Position numbers and translations under genes: made by a program. DNA of 28,994 nucleotides. Source: Apostichopus californicus (taxonomy: Eukaryota > Echinodermata > Holothuroidea > Aspidochirotida > Stichopodidae). The stretch is from contig JAIPMN010003574.1 in the NCBI GenBank assembly GCA_020650975.1, positions 1-28,994 on the forward strand. The letters are read 5' to 3'. Below are positions 24,601 to 28,994 of the stretch, piece after piece (the stretch's first letter is position 1; each line of letters starts with the position of its first letter). The notes under the pieces are model-generated. The model was not told the origin of the DNA and made no database searches. It saw nothing but the letters and a program-made list of their open reading frames with translations.

Positions 24601-26329
24601 CCATACAGCTGTCTGAAACACAAGATAGATTATTAAAAGAGATTTTATGATTAACTGGTTCAAGAATCTGAGTCTAACCCAACAACGACTATATATTTTT
24701 TTTTGACCTACCCAAATGTGATAATTACGTTACATCACTTCAATTGAATATACAACTTGGTGCTATCCTACTTTGTGTTTGACTGTCACACTCAGCTTTT
24801 CAAACAAATCTTTGTGAGTGTGCAATATGATTTTTGACTTCAGTTTCAAATTCCAGTTTCCCAGAAACTCCCCATACCACCCCCCCCCCCATTTGTTTAA
24901 CAATGGGGAAGCAAAGAATTAAGATTAGTATGATATATATCATACTTTTCGGGGAAGAAAAACTTCTGAAAGACTACAAAATAACATTGTAACAAATTTT
25001 CTTACATATCCACAAGTTTCTCAGACACAATTTCCAGACAATTTTCTCCAATTACAAACTAAGATTTACCATTCAATTCTAATGAAAGAGGATAACAACT
25101 TTAGACCATAAAGAGATGGTATTAAATTTTTCAACATTCTAGTCTATGTTTTTAAGAATTAATTTCATTTACCTCCCCGAAACGGCTGTAATTTTAAAGA
25201 CATGCTGCGTATACTTGTTGGCATTACCGGATCCAACTTGCAAGGCGGTGTCGATACTGAGAGCCAACTGTTGTAACAACTTGTCAGTAACTTCTGTATC
25301 ATCGCAAGGCACGTAGAAATAGGGAAATACCCCATGAATGTGAAGGCACGTTTTTTGTCCTGTAGAAATAGATAGTAGAAAGAATGCTGTTACAGTATAT
25401 GAGTGGTGCATGTCAACTGTACACTTATCTCTGAAGCTTTGAGTTTTCAACAGAGTTAGCAGTCGGCCAAAAAAAAAATAATTATGCCTTTTAATGTTTG
25501 TGAGAGGAAGGACAGTTTTCTTATACTAGCTAAATTACGGGGAAAATGCAGTATGCAGCTAAAGCAAGTTCTTTGGGTATCGAGGTAAGAATTATGGAAT
25601 ATTCAAATGACAAATGAATATGGAATAGTGAGAAATGAATTGCAGAGAACTCAATCTCTAATCTAGTCCTTGGTTGATGCTGATCTTTGACATTTCTGTT
25701 GGGAGGTGCCAGGCCTAACTTACAATGTATCAAAGGCTCACACTTCAGTTTCATTCATTATATCCCAGACAGTGAAGGATTGGATTTCAAGACAAGTCCA
25801 GCATCGAATATATCCACAGGGCTATCTACCCCTCTCGTCCAAAGAGGTGCGATTCGGGGTAAAGAATCTTTGTCATTTAGTTCATGACTAGAGCAAATTT
25901 CAACCCTGATTCTTTTCAAAAAATTGGTTAGGCTAGGTATATCTGGTATAAATTTTAAGTGTGGTTGATCAAGAACGAGTGCCGATGTTACAACTTGATA
26001 GACTTTCTGTGTGTGTCTCTTTAAGCATAGGTTGTAGCCTCAGAATAAGCTGTGTCAGATACAAATAAGGATACAGCACTATACATTAAGAATTCCTGAA
26101 TCCATTTCTTTTTGAAGTTAAAACGTTTTAGAACTTTCCAACAAACTACAAGACTAAACTGCAAATTTTTTTTACATTTGATAAACGTACCTGCTGGGGT
26201 CGATCCAAAAATTCGAAGGACGGGAACCTGTGTGACTTTAGAATTTCGAAAGTCGGAAAACACCACATCCAAATCTGGGATAGGAGCATGGAGGTAATGG
26301 TTGACCGATACTATGCGAGATGAAAACAT
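57..26329 (-). CDS. REV3L: REV3L, catalytic subunit of DNA polymerase zeta, 5' part (13 exons; gene continues past the left edge)
   Basis: REV3 is a B-family DNA polymerase that, with REV7 and accessory subunits, extends DNA past lesions in translesion synthesis in the nucleus. Thirteen exons on the minus strand join into one frame of at least 493 codons before a repeat array. Every junction has AG at the acceptor and GT at the donor, and intron phases are 1,2,2,0,2,1,1,2,1,1,1,2 in order. Conserved blocks recalled from vertebrate REV3L appear in the right order: MFSSRIV at the start, FGSTPAGQKTCLHIHG, YGYRSSERQF, ELLQTGAVLNK, DYNLYGMNLINLAAVKFR, QSTCELEVDGVAADILNRLD and NPGLVAIWEDERQRR. Only the N-terminal domain and the start of the disordered middle region lie here; the polymerase motifs are outside the window. 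The exon structure was read by eye without transcript data. Confidence 0.93.
87..434 (-). repeat. 12-bp minisatellite, 29 copies, in frame in REV3L exon 13
   Basis: The sense-strand unit is AGACCAGGTATG with variants AGACCGGGTGTG, GGACCGGGTGTG, AGAACAGGTATG and AGGCCAGGTATT. All 29 units keep the frame. Variants are clustered: GTG units lie in 300-360 and ATG units in 87-280, as expected from unequal exchange or slippage. Each unit encodes R-P-G-M or a near variant. Confidence 0.96.
535..984 (-). other. REV3L intron 12
   Basis: This 450-bp intron contains a tRNA-like sequence at 640-713; see that entry. Nothing else was recognised. Confidence 0.82.
640..713 (-). repeat. tRNA-like sequence (pseudo-tRNA or SINE head)
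   Basis: The minus strand reads as 74 nt with acceptor-like ends GGTCAGA and TCTGTCC, an A box TAGCTCAGTTGG at 694-705, and a perfect T arm ACTGG-TTTGAAT-CCAGT with B box GGTTTGAATCC at 650-660. The D arm cannot close because GAGC is missing after GGTAG, the anticodon stem does not pair, and no T-run terminator follows. It is therefore a decayed tRNA copy or the head of a SINE, in REV3L orientation. Confidence 0.7.
985..1069 (-). CDS. REV3L: REV3L exon 12 (residues 432-460)
   Basis: The exon encodes DEVASAEKQETFEMSQVWEK followed by EEEDEDKSG, a very acidic stretch. The acceptor is CAACCAAAG|ATG, with a weak pyrimidine tract, and the donor ATCAGG|GTAAGT, phase 1 to 2. Phase agreement with exons 11 and 13 supports it; MSQ-W is reminiscent of a vertebrate REV3L MSQRW motif. 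Confidence 0.82.
1070..2523 (-). other. REV3L intron 11
   Basis: This 1,454-bp intron carries an inverted-repeat element at 2033-2420; see that entry. The rest, about 1080-2030, is AT-rich without recognisable content. Confidence 0.82.
2033..2420. mobile_element. MITE-like element made of two adjoining inverted repeats
   Basis: CAAATAATGAATGG at 2033 is inverted at 2181-2194. The arms between them pair for most of 75 bp (GCAATAGTGCAAATATTTCA and its inverse) around the loop ACGAGGCGCAGCCGA. A second inverted pair adjoins it: TATACAACACCT at 2198-2209 and AGGTGTTGTATA at 2409-2420. Both frames that cross it are by-products. It has no transposase and probably moves in trans. Outer boundaries and target duplication are not certain. 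Confidence 0.7.
2524..2640 (-). CDS. REV3L: REV3L exon 11 (residues 393-432)
   Basis: The exon encodes LDKDLANLLMELGDDVVDPD followed by SLLSTQTPPATQGEENSDEG. The hydrophobic-acidic first half resembles the short conserved helices scattered through the disordered part of vertebrate REV3L. The acceptor is TCGGGGCAG|TTG and the donor GATGAAG|GTAAAG, both phase 1. Confidence 0.87.
2641..3487 (-). other. REV3L intron 10
   Basis: This 847-bp intron has a short (GACA)n patch near 3361-3377. No gene or clear mobile element was recognised. Confidence 0.8.
3488..3583 (-). CDS. REV3L: REV3L exon 10 (residues 361-393)
   Basis: The exon encodes ASQSLNEEVDPVIDEELASS followed by FSQGSGGELSQA. It is acidic and Ser-rich. 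The acceptor is TTTTCACAG|CC and the donor CAAGCAC|GTGAGT, both phase 1. The donor has C at -1, but its intron part GTGAGT is strong. Confidence 0.84.
3584..4213 (-). other. REV3L intron 9
   Basis: This 630-bp intron contains a dispersed repeat copy at 3697-3850; see that entry. The remainder is AT-rich and featureless. Confidence 0.8.
3697..3850. repeat. Dispersed repeat, copy 1 (partner at 9945-10085)
   Basis: The segment has GATTGAGAAGGAAGGGGATG, then GGGCTGTGACCCAACAAGTG, and ends in GGTGGGGAGACAGGTGAAGA with GAGTGAAATAAA. The start and end words match those of 9945-10085 in order and orientation. Confidence 0.55.
4214..4338 (-). CDS. REV3L: REV3L exon 9 (residues 319-361)
   Basis: The exon encodes KEHLPTPEERKKPSQDEEES and then SLVPASQQSSNQFVDHLSQQPG. 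It is a charged, then Ser/Gln-rich, probably disordered segment. The acceptor is TTTTTTTTTAG|AAAAG and the donor CAGCCAG|GTAAAG, phase 2 to 1. Exact phase agreement with both neighbours supports it although sequence conservation is weak. Confidence 0.85.
4339..4648 (-). other. REV3L intron 8
   Basis: This 310-bp AT-rich intron contains A runs near 4341-4390 that form the pyrimidine tract of the exon 9 acceptor on the minus strand. Nothing else was recognised. Confidence 0.85.
4649..4733 (-). CDS. REV3L: REV3L exon 8 (residues 291-319)
   Basis: The exon encodes ERGEVSPQESEFDWLERLRE followed by VVEDELKDL. It is comparable to the vertebrate ESEKKFQKRLQEILKQ stretch that follows the WEDE block and is predicted helical. 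The acceptor is TCATTTCCAG|AG and the donor AAGGATCT|GTAAGT, phase 1 to 2. The donor has T at -1, which is unusual, but its intron part is a full consensus. Confidence 0.85.
4734..5396 (-). other. REV3L intron 7, with long pyrimidine/purine tract
   Basis: The plus strand from about 5085 to 5272 is almost pure C/T, first CCCCCTCC-rich then T-rich, so the REV3L transcript carries a long purine tract here. Open Phe/Pro-rich frames across it are artefacts of composition. No other content was recognised. Confidence 0.85.
5085..5272 (+). repeat. Polypyrimidine tract (polypurine on the REV3L sense strand)
   Basis: About 190 bp consist nearly entirely of C and T on the plus strand, with few interruptions. 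Such mirror-like tracts can adopt triplex structure, though no biological role is shown here. Confidence 0.85.
5397..5501 (-). CDS. REV3L: REV3L exon 7 (residues 256-291)
   Basis: The exon encodes DNVDTNPGLVAIWEDERQRR followed by EQLNQLSELMPPSSPG. It matches the vertebrate block NPGLQAIWEDEKQRRR. The acceptor is TTTTATAG|AC and the donor TTCACCTG|GTAAGA, both phase 1. After the conserved first half the sequence becomes Ser/Pro-rich, marking entry into the disordered middle of the protein. Confidence 0.95.
5502..7140 (-). other. REV3L intron 6
   Basis: This 1,639-bp intron has no recognised gene. A 97-codon minus-strand frame at 5945-6238 has no recognisable motif, and I treat it as chance. 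Around 5600-5760 some short phrases recur weakly (GGTAACAGTTGTGTCAT / GGTAATGAAGTGTCAT). Confidence 0.8.
7141..7238 (-). CDS. REV3L: REV3L exon 6 (residues 223-256)
   Basis: The exon encodes SQWLPDDVKRQSTCELEVDG followed by VAADILNRLDLK. The QSTCELEVD-VAADILNRLD block is a hallmark of REV3L. The acceptor is ACGTTCAG|GTC and the donor CTTAAAG|GTGAGC, phase 2 to 1. The frame stays open past the donor, but only the spliced form rejoins the conserved NPGLVAIWEDE block in exon 7. Confidence 0.95.
7495..7705. repeat. Dispersed repeat candidate with hairpin and (CA)n tract
   Basis: The segment runs from GAGCCCAAGGGCACTATGG and GGTTCCTTGCGTGTAAGGAA to a second GGTTCCTTGC near 7680. It includes an ACACACACACAC tract near 7652 and ends in the hairpin TTCCTTGCTTT-GCAA-AAAGCAAGGAA. 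The paired GGTTCCTTGC words at both ends suggest one repeat unit. I cannot name a family. Confidence 0.45.
8313..8360 (+). repeat. (ATT)n tract followed by T and G runs
   Basis: About eight ATT units run into a T homopolymer and then a nine-G run ending near 8360. This is simple low-complexity sequence. Confidence 0.9.
8930..8961. promoter_or_regulatory. Perfect 32-bp palindrome with two ETS-type sites
   Basis: The half-site ATTTTACAGGAAGTGG is followed at once by its exact reverse complement. Each half contains CAGGAAGTG, which fits the ETS-family core (GGAA with CAGGAAGT context), so the two cores face each other around GGCC. Regulatory use is inference; the symmetry itself is exact. Confidence 0.5.
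9131..9148 (+). promoter_or_regulatory. Two tandem TATA-box sequences (TATAAAAG x2)
   Basis: TATAAAAG occurs at 9131-9138 and again at 9141-9148, one helical turn apart, and a third lies at 9011-9018 in GAGGGTGGTATAAAAGGC. All are on the plus strand, opposite to REV3L, inside intron 5. No coding exon was found downstream, so any transcript would be non-coding or spliced to something I cannot see. Confidence 0.3.
9300..9740 (-). repeat. Degenerate repeat array, period about 50-65 bp
   Basis: The words ACAGAAT(T/A)TCTTACCTTTCAAATT recur on the plus strand near 9312, 9468, 9535, 9581, 9637 and 9719. On the minus strand each becomes GAAAGGTAAGAAATTCTGT, which resembles a 5' splice site. Long A/T runs and a G run at 9394-9420 interrupt the array. 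Confidence 0.6.
9945..10085. repeat. Dispersed repeat, copy 2 (partner at 3697-3850)
   Basis: This segment shares GAGAAGGAAGGG, a following GACTGGAGGGG-type stretch, GTGGGGAGACAGGT(A/G)A and AAGAG(C/A)G...AATAAA with 3697-3850. The shared words occur in the same order with different spacing. It suggests a short interspersed family present at least twice in this gene. Confidence 0.55.
10112..10296 (-). CDS. REV3L: REV3L exon 5 (residues 162-223)
   Basis: The exon opens with FFIDYNLYGMNLINLAAVKF, an almost unchanged block of vertebrate REV3L. It continues into a less conserved Ser/Glu-rich tail ending SVSTQHWDPSNIPG. The acceptor is CGGTTTCAG|TTC and the donor CCAGG|GTAAGT. The length is 185 nt, phase 0 to 2. 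A donor one base upstream would lack GT. Confidence 0.95.
10300..14790. other. Central part of intron 4 without recognisable features
   Basis: This AT-rich stretch has only short, low-complexity frames (84 codons or fewer) on either strand. None shows a family motif, a splice-site pattern or codon bias that I would trust. I saw no clear repeat boundaries. It may contain old, unrecognisable mobile-element debris, especially the (AT)-rich 12780-13280 part. Confidence 0.5.
14800..15120. repeat. Diverged tandem duplication, about 140-175 bp unit
   Basis: TATTGCCTAAC recurs at about 14811 and 14952. AGCTTTCAGTTG(T/A)GAACTGACTGT recurs at about 14920 and 15095, with GTGAAACA(A/C)TTA and TGAGTATT/TGAGGAATT words in between. 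Two diverged copies seem to lie head to tail. No gene is visible. Confidence 0.5.
15576..15706 (+). repeat. (CTGT)n microsatellite
   Basis: An uninterrupted run of CTGT units starts at 15578 and then degenerates into CTAT/CTGT/CTAG mixtures. The Cys-Leu-Ser frame across it is a by-product of the repeat. Confidence 0.95.
16498..16850. repeat. Tandem repeat of about 139 bp, roughly 2.5 copies
   Basis: The phrase GTTTGATAT(C/T)GAAGT recurs at 16536, 16677 and 16814. It is followed in the first two copies by GGTTTGGTATCACAA, AGAGCC(G/A)AGATGGA and GATGATGT(T/G)AAAGCTCACA. Spacings of 141 and 137 bp show a diverged tandem duplication. No function is apparent. Confidence 0.75.
17190..17690 (+). 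pseudogene. Broken coding remnant of unknown origin
   Basis: One frame stays open for about 166 codons apart from a single TAA at 17391-17393. The translation has ordinary protein-like composition on both sides of the stop, for example LLHIIDDVVINSSYQPWMEI and FPYVDDNPFEYVF before it, and WKAPIPNQLTKNYCWMQNHA and IPLFHISLTRIVGGAVTS after it. No ATG fits the beginning, and a stop precedes it at 17187-17189. I recognise no family. It sits antisense within REV3L intron 4 beside repeats, so it may be a piece of a mobile element, a retrocopy, or chance. The opposite strand also has an 86-codon frame here, which I consider less likely. Confidence 0.35.
17691..17835. repeat. Short degenerate repeats of GGTACTNG / AAGTACTCG type
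   Basis: The words ACTCAGACACTGGTACTC, CTTTGGTACTTGTCACTC, AAGTACTCGGAAGTACAGTA and AAAAAGTACTCGACTT recur in about 140 bp. They form a degenerate simple repeat between the coding remnant and the SINE. No other content is visible. Confidence 0.4.
17840..18130 (-). mobile_element. tRNA-derived SINE
   Basis: On the minus strand the element begins near 18130 with a degenerate A-box region (GTGGCAATGGAGAAGCG) and a good B box, GGTTCGAGTCC, within GCAGGTTCGAGTCCCGACC at 18072-18090. A GC-richer body follows, including GGCTGCACCCTATGGGAAGT and CCTCCCAGGG. The 3' tail runs to TAAAATAAATAAGATGT near 17840. A tRNA-like head, about 290 bp length and an A-rich tail are the standard SINE layout. The body resembles a type I have seen in marine invertebrate genomes, but I cannot name the family. 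Confidence 0.72.
18509..18517. repeat. Left 9-bp target-site duplication (ACACCTGTA)
   Basis: It directly abuts the outer end of the left arm, and the same nine bases follow the right arm at 19888-19896. Nine base pairs is the usual duplication length for Mutator-like and Foldback elements. Confidence 0.8.
18518..19045 (+). repeat. Left inverted arm of the foldback element
   Basis: The arm pairs with 19340-19887. It contains local palindromes, for example around 18738-18782, where GTTAGTCCTGATGTGG is followed by its near-inverse CACATCAGGACTAAC. The inner end carries CTAGGCCTAGCACATAAC. The right arm lacks about 14 bp present near 19022-19035. Confidence 0.85.
19340..19887 (-). repeat. Right inverted arm of the foldback element
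   Basis: The arm is an imperfect reverse complement of 18518-19045, including TGTCGGTTTTGGC at the outer end, GCATGAGAA and GCCCCACCGCATGAG in the middle, and GTTATGTGCTAGGCC at the inner end. Its divergence from the left arm shows that the insertion is not very recent. Confidence 0.85.
19888..19896. repeat. Right 9-bp target-site duplication (ACACCTGTA)
   Basis: It is identical to 18509-18517 and directly follows the outer end of the right arm. Confidence 0.8.
20140..21190 (-). mobile_element. 5'-truncated CR1/L2-type LINE fragment (end of reverse transcriptase ORF plus 3' UTR), decayed
   Basis: Reading the minus strand from about 21150, the translation has LKLNPEKTELIVF, then VVRNLGVQLDNNLSM, HIRNIGKIRRY, LDYGNAFHNGLP, LQHVQNCAGRLVSRTHRYEH and LRHLHWLPV. 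That series is characteristic of the C-terminal part of CR1/L2/jockey-type reverse transcriptases. After a frameshift it continues with APVYVTDLVHKY, TRSLRS, SAATVWNDL and FKTHVKTYLF. A 3' UTR-like stretch with AAAGCGCCATACAGCG follows near 20210. The copy is dead: there is a stop at 20866-20868, an extra base near 20656 that shifts the frame, and a stop at 20571-20573. It inserted in the same orientation as REV3L. Its outer limits are approximate. Confidence 0.88.
21483..22448 (+). repeat. 42-bp minisatellite, about 23 copies
   Basis: The unit is close to CACTGAAGCTGACTACACTT followed by TACAATATACTAACAGTCAATG. I count 23 occurrences of the GCTGACTAC core (one as AACTGACTAC, one as GCTGACTACC). 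Units differ by scattered substitutions (GAAGCT/GTAGCT, AATATACT/AATGTACT/AATATTCT) and rare indels near 21820 and 21975. Because 42 is a multiple of three, the first eight units read as an open plus-strand frame of 14-residue repeats, ADYTLQYTNSQCTE. The indel near 21820 ends it, so this is probably not a gene. The array lies just 3' of exon 4 in transcript order. Confidence 0.95.
22683..22764 (-). CDS. REV3L: REV3L exon 4 (residues 134-161)
   Basis: This 82-nt exon encodes AAELLQTGAVLNKVFQPFEC and then HVPFNLQ. It matches the vertebrate ICELLQSGAIMNKFYQPHEAH block. The acceptor is TTCCTTCAG|A and the donor CTACAG|GTAAAT. It enters in phase 2 and leaves in phase 0. Confidence 0.93.
23399..23602 (+). 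CDS. Small ORF with one predicted membrane segment, function unknown
   Basis: This 67-codon frame starts at ATG. Residues about 7-35 are hydrophobic (FFGFLPRIFQVLLASVGFI and on to a Cys/Tyr-rich end), followed by a polar, basic tail ending in VRKLDKKTQ. That layout resembles small single-pass mitochondrial or ER proteins, but I recognise no family. An AATAAA polyadenylation signal lies about 50 bp after the stop, at 23654-23659, and another at 23383. It lies antisense inside REV3L intron 3. A frame this short can arise by chance, so this is only a candidate. Confidence 0.22.
   Translation: MNCVSNFFGFLPRIFQVLLASVGFITGLITYCYLCTNNVQSPVQGKQLFASSRDPFEQVRKLDKKTQ
23654..23659 (+). promoter_or_regulatory. 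Canonical polyadenylation hexamer AATAAA
   Basis: AATAAA is followed by a T-rich stretch (GTTCCTTTATTTGTC) on the plus strand, just after the small ORF at 23399-23602. The hexamer is common in AT-rich DNA, so its use is uncertain. Confidence 0.25.
24538..24612 (-). CDS. REV3L: REV3L exon 3 (residues 109-134)
   Basis: This 75-nt exon encodes QLYGYRSSERQFLKIYFYNP followed by FVLRR. It aligns with the vertebrate stretch PFYGYHEKERHFMKIYLYNP. The acceptor is TTTCAG|ACAG and the donor AGAAG|GTGAGG, both phase 2. The alternative acceptor three to four bases downstream (ACAG) would break the phase match with exon 2. Confidence 0.93.
24613..25172 (-). other. REV3L intron 2
   Basis: This 560-bp intron contains a short C run near 24884 and AT-rich sequence. 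Nothing else was recognised in it. Confidence 0.85.
25173..25359 (-). CDS. REV3L: REV3L exon 2 (residues 47-109)
   Basis: The exon opens with GQKTCLHIHGVFPYFYVP, nearly identical to the vertebrate REV3L segment after the first exon, and continues through LSIDTAL and YTQHVFKITAVSG. The acceptor is TTTCTACAG|GA and the donor is GGGGAG|GTAAAT. The exon is 187 nt and changes phase from 1 to 2. It forms the core of the N-terminal domain. Confidence 0.94.
25360..26190 (-). other. REV3L intron 1
   Basis: This 831-bp intron runs from GTACGT to TTTCTACAG. It holds scattered AT-rich sequence and no open frame that I consider real. I see no recognisable mobile element in it. Confidence 0.85.
26191..26329 (-). 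CDS. REV3L: REV3L exon 1 (start codon, residues 1-47)
   Basis: The exon starts at an ATG whose context is GCAAG-ATG, with A at -3, and encodes MFSSRIVSVNHYLHAP...VPVLRIFGSTPAG. Vertebrate REV3L also begins with a Met-Phe-Ser...Arg-Ile-Val stretch, which fixes this start over an upstream in-frame non-ATG extension. The donor is CCAGCAG|GTACGT, phase 1, splitting the glycine that precedes QKTC. This is the first strand of the N-terminal domain of the B-family polymerase fold. The 5' UTR and any upstream non-coding exon could not be located. Confidence 0.92.
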
Positions 26330-26880
26330 CTTGCAAAATTGGTTGTCGTTGGACACCCCAGTTCAAGGAGGGTGCCCACACATCAAAAAGAAGTGACAAA
26401 CTTGCTGCACCCTTGATAAAGAACAAAAGGTTAATTGTTAAAGTTTCTCATTTAGAAGCAAGTAGTTTTATTTAGCCCTACATACTATGATGTACTGTGG
26501 TTTTTGAAGATGTAACTTCTACAATACAACAACCCTTACCAGGGAGAGCGATACTAGCAGCTCCCTGATCTTACCTACCACAGTTGCCCAGTTGGCCTCG
26601 TCTGGACATACAGTAGTTAATTTTCTTATACAGGTCTACAATTTCCTTCTATTAATACAATGAAGTAAAATGATGAAAAGAACCGTCTTTCATTTCACTG
26701 AAAGTATTGGGGAATTAGGCCCCATGCATTAGTTACTGAATGGCATATTTAGCTTTAAAGATAGTTTAAAAATGCTTTACAAATTTAACAAAGATGGCAT
26801 AATGTCCACAGTATATTACAAATTATGCTCCACATACGCCATACAGCACATGTATATATTGATAATGATATAGCATGGTG
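26330..26880. other. Upstream flank of REV3L (5' UTR / promoter not resolved)
   Basis: The region just before the start codon lacks a clear TATA box or CpG island. It is AT-rich with no recognised motif beyond common words. A non-coding first exon could lie anywhere to the right. Confidence 0.4.
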
Positions 26881-26881
26881 G

Positions 26882-27466
26882 GCTCATAATTGACGCACTT
26901 AAGGATTTGATCAACGATGTCTATCAAGGAAAAATCCAAATCACTCAACTTTATGCATTTTTCATAGGTGTATTTCCTCAGGAATGTAATGATCTCAAAA
27001 TATTTATTGTCCAGTGCCTACACAACGTACAATTGAGCAGAATTTGACCACAAAATGTCTGCAGTGTCAAGTTCTTTCATACCCCTAAATTGACACATTT
27101 GTCGATAAGCTAACTGTAGTGTAGGCCTTAGTGTACATCCATTGACTTTAGATGCTGTTTGCTATGCTCTGAGCCTCTAAGCTTAGGCAGGTCAGGTCCC
27201 AGAGAGTAGTGTTATCATATTGAAGGTAATGTTGGTTATTTTTAGTGGGTAAGATTTCCAAATGACCAAAAAACGTGCAAAACTGGGGGGAGGGTGTTAT
27301 AAGCTTAAAAAATACCTCAATTTGGTGAGCAAATAGCTGAAATGGATTCAAACTCATGAAATATGTAATTCTGCTTGACTGCTTAAAGTTTAGGTGGTCT
27401 GCTGTATCGTTGCTAGTAATAATTGAAGGTGCGTCAATTACGGGGGTGCGTCAATTATGAAGCCTT
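26882..27466. mobile_element. Candidate short DNA transposon with TCATAATTGACGCAC ends
   Basis: The left end GGGCTCATAATTGACGCACT is inverted at the right as GTGCGTCAATTATGAAGCC, preceded by a second, partial copy GTGCGTCAATTACGG. The interior of roughly 550 bp has no transposase. No target duplication was obvious. It lies upstream of REV3L. Confidence 0.5.
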
Positions 27467-28320
27467 GACTATACTTACATTAGGAATTATAGGCCTTACT
27501 AATACTAGGCCTAGTAGGACTATGGTTTAGACTTGGTCAGACCATCATTCTCATTGCCAAGTTAGTCTCACAATTACCCTATTAAAATCCAATGAATGGT
27601 GAACAACTGTCTGAACCTAGGTTTAAGTTACATTAACTTTAAGCTAGGCCTTGGGGGGAAAAAAAGTACAAAAATGCCTAACACAGGTTTACACTACAGT
27701 ACGTAGACTTACATTACAAGTAAGGTCAGCCTAAGCTACCAAACTTGATGGCTTTATTTGCTTCAGCATATACTTACATGTTATAAGTAAAGGTGTTATT
27801 TGTCTGTGTCCTTCGCTTCTAGCATAACATATTGATTGAAGACATTAATAAAATATGACGCTTTAACCGTAAAAGTCGAGCTCGCCTCAATGGAAAATGA
27901 GCTGGAGTTGATCGAGGTCCGTAAAGTGTAGCAATGTGCATCCTAGGCCTAGCTATTATTATGATTGTGCTATGCGCAGGCATAGTATTAGTACATGTGT
28001 ACATTTCGAGGTATCGTATTTATACATGTATGTGTGTGAGTATGTATGTATGCGTGTTTGTTTGTATGTAAATGGCACTATGGCCTATTACTGTTGTTTA
28101 CTACGCAAAGCCTTTTCTGTATTGGATGTGATTTCAAAGAGTACGTAAATAGTGCAAAGAAATCGAACTATTTTCTATTATGCATTAGTATGAATATTGA
28201 GTGAATTTTTGTAGAATGATTTAGGGCAAAACGCAAAAGTTGCAATTGAAATCAGTTTGGCATTAAATTTTATGGATATATTACACTGCTAGAAAGAGTG
28301 AAAATGTATTGAGAAAGGAA
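27467..28320. other. Upstream region without recognisable gene
   Basis: The region contains CTAGGCCT-type words near 27507 and 27940 and a TATG/TGTG-rich simple stretch at about 28025-28072. Short frames on both strands carry no recognisable motif. Confidence 0.45.
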
Positions 28321-28565
28321 ACTGAGCACGCAAAGAGGGACTCGGGTAACGCGGAGAATTTCAGAAGGGGATAGTCACGGCACGGGTAAAGGAAACTGAA
28401 AGGGAAAGGCAATGGGGGCGGGGGAGGGGGGTGGGAGTAGAAAGGGAAAGGAGCAGAAAGGGACTGAGAATTGAGAACGACGATCGAAGTGGGGAGAGAT
28501 TTTTTGGTAGGAACATGGGCGGCGATCATGGGGGGGGGGGGGGACGGGGAGGACGGGGGGGACAT
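28321..28565 (+). repeat. Purine-rich tract with long G runs
   Basis: The plus strand is dominated by G and A, with G runs at about 28414-28436 and 28530-28560. Several GGGG groups close together could form G-quadruplexes. Pro-rich frames on the other strand are artefacts. Confidence 0.85.
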
Positions 28566-28890
28566 GTCCCCAATAGTTTAGGTGGGGGATATAGTATCTA
28601 ATATCCCCCCCCCCCAATATTTGGTGGCATAGTTTTTTTTGTAAGCATATTTTTTTATGATATCGCTAGTAATTTCAAAATAGAAAATGCTTAGATGCAA
28701 GGTACTTGTAAGTACTTACAAGGCATGGGAAGTGCCATTTCCAGCGATCTGCATGGGAGGCATTTTCGGCCAAAATTTTCTCTTTCGCTTCGCGCCAACT
28801 TATGGTGGCGCTACGCTTAGATAGTTTGCCCACAAGCTTCACCCCTCCCTTGGCAAATTCCTCGCAAAGCGCCTGTCTAACCGTGTCACA
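28545..28890. repeat. Candidate dispersed repeat with C-run hairpin and CGC-rich segment
   Basis: GGACATGTCCCCAATAG is followed by GGGGGATAT-AGTATCTA-ATATCCCCC, a hairpin. Then come ATTTCCAGCGATCTGCATGG, TTTCGCTTCGCGCCAACTTA and TTAGATAGTTTGCCCACAAG. The mix of short CpG-rich words resembles repeat copies I have seen in marine invertebrate genomes, but I cannot name the family. The repeat may run past 28890. Confidence 0.4.
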
Positions 28891-28994
28891 ATTTGTTACT
28901 ATATAATTGACCGAAAGTAGTTTTTACTTTTTTGCGAAATGAATAGGTAGACGGACCGCTTCCGTAATGAAATTTGGTTTGCCGATAAAAAAGG

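Noticed and set aside
26330..26356. In-frame upstream extension of REV3L beginning at a GTG
   Set aside because: Family members begin at the Met-Phe-Ser position, and a GTG start is not expected in an animal gene.
28281..28617. Pro-rich minus-strand frames
   Set aside because: They read through G runs and purine-rich DNA and have no family motif.

Overview
This is a stretch of animal (metazoan) nuclear DNA, AT-rich and intron-rich. Its main content is the 5' part of one gene, REV3L, the catalytic subunit of the translesion DNA polymerase zeta. The gene runs on the minus strand. I could resolve thirteen coding exons between 26329 (start codon) and the left edge. Their splice sites keep one continuous reading frame, and their translation follows the N-terminal part of vertebrate REV3L block by block. 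The polymerase domain proper would lie beyond the left edge. Short introns, abundant dispersed repeats and frequent CTAGGCCTAG-like words suggest a marine invertebrate deuterostome, possibly an echinoderm such as a sea cucumber. That species guess is an impression, not a demonstrated result.

Layout from right to left, in the gene's own direction: 26330-28994 is upstream DNA with a terminal-inverted-repeat element, simple repeats and purine runs, and no gene I can support. Exons 1-4 (26329-22683) encode the conserved N-terminal fold. Intron 4 (22682-10297, about 12.4 kb) is an insertion landscape. It holds a 42-bp minisatellite of about 23 copies, a decayed CR1/L2-type LINE, a 1,370-bp foldback or Mutator-like element with long inverted arms and a 9-bp target duplication, a tRNA-derived SINE, a broken open frame of unknown origin, and microsatellites. 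Exon 5 (10296-10112) ends the conserved fold. Exons 6-8 carry further conserved blocks, and exons 9-12 encode an acidic, Ser/Gln-rich disordered segment.

Exon 13 (from 534 leftwards) is the most striking piece. It runs into a 12-bp minisatellite that stays in frame and encodes 29 tetrapeptides of the R-P-G-M/V type. About eleven of the units are also good 5' splice-site matches (CAG|GTATGA), and the frame closes with a stop shortly after the array. The exon therefore either splices from inside the array or gives a truncated protein.

There is no sign of prokaryotic or plasmid organisation. There are no CRISPR arrays and no complete RNA genes. The candidates for something new are the coding splice-donor minisatellite, the foldback element with nested hairpins, an intronic ETS-type palindrome beside tandem TATA boxes, and the unrecognised coding remnant at 17190-17690.
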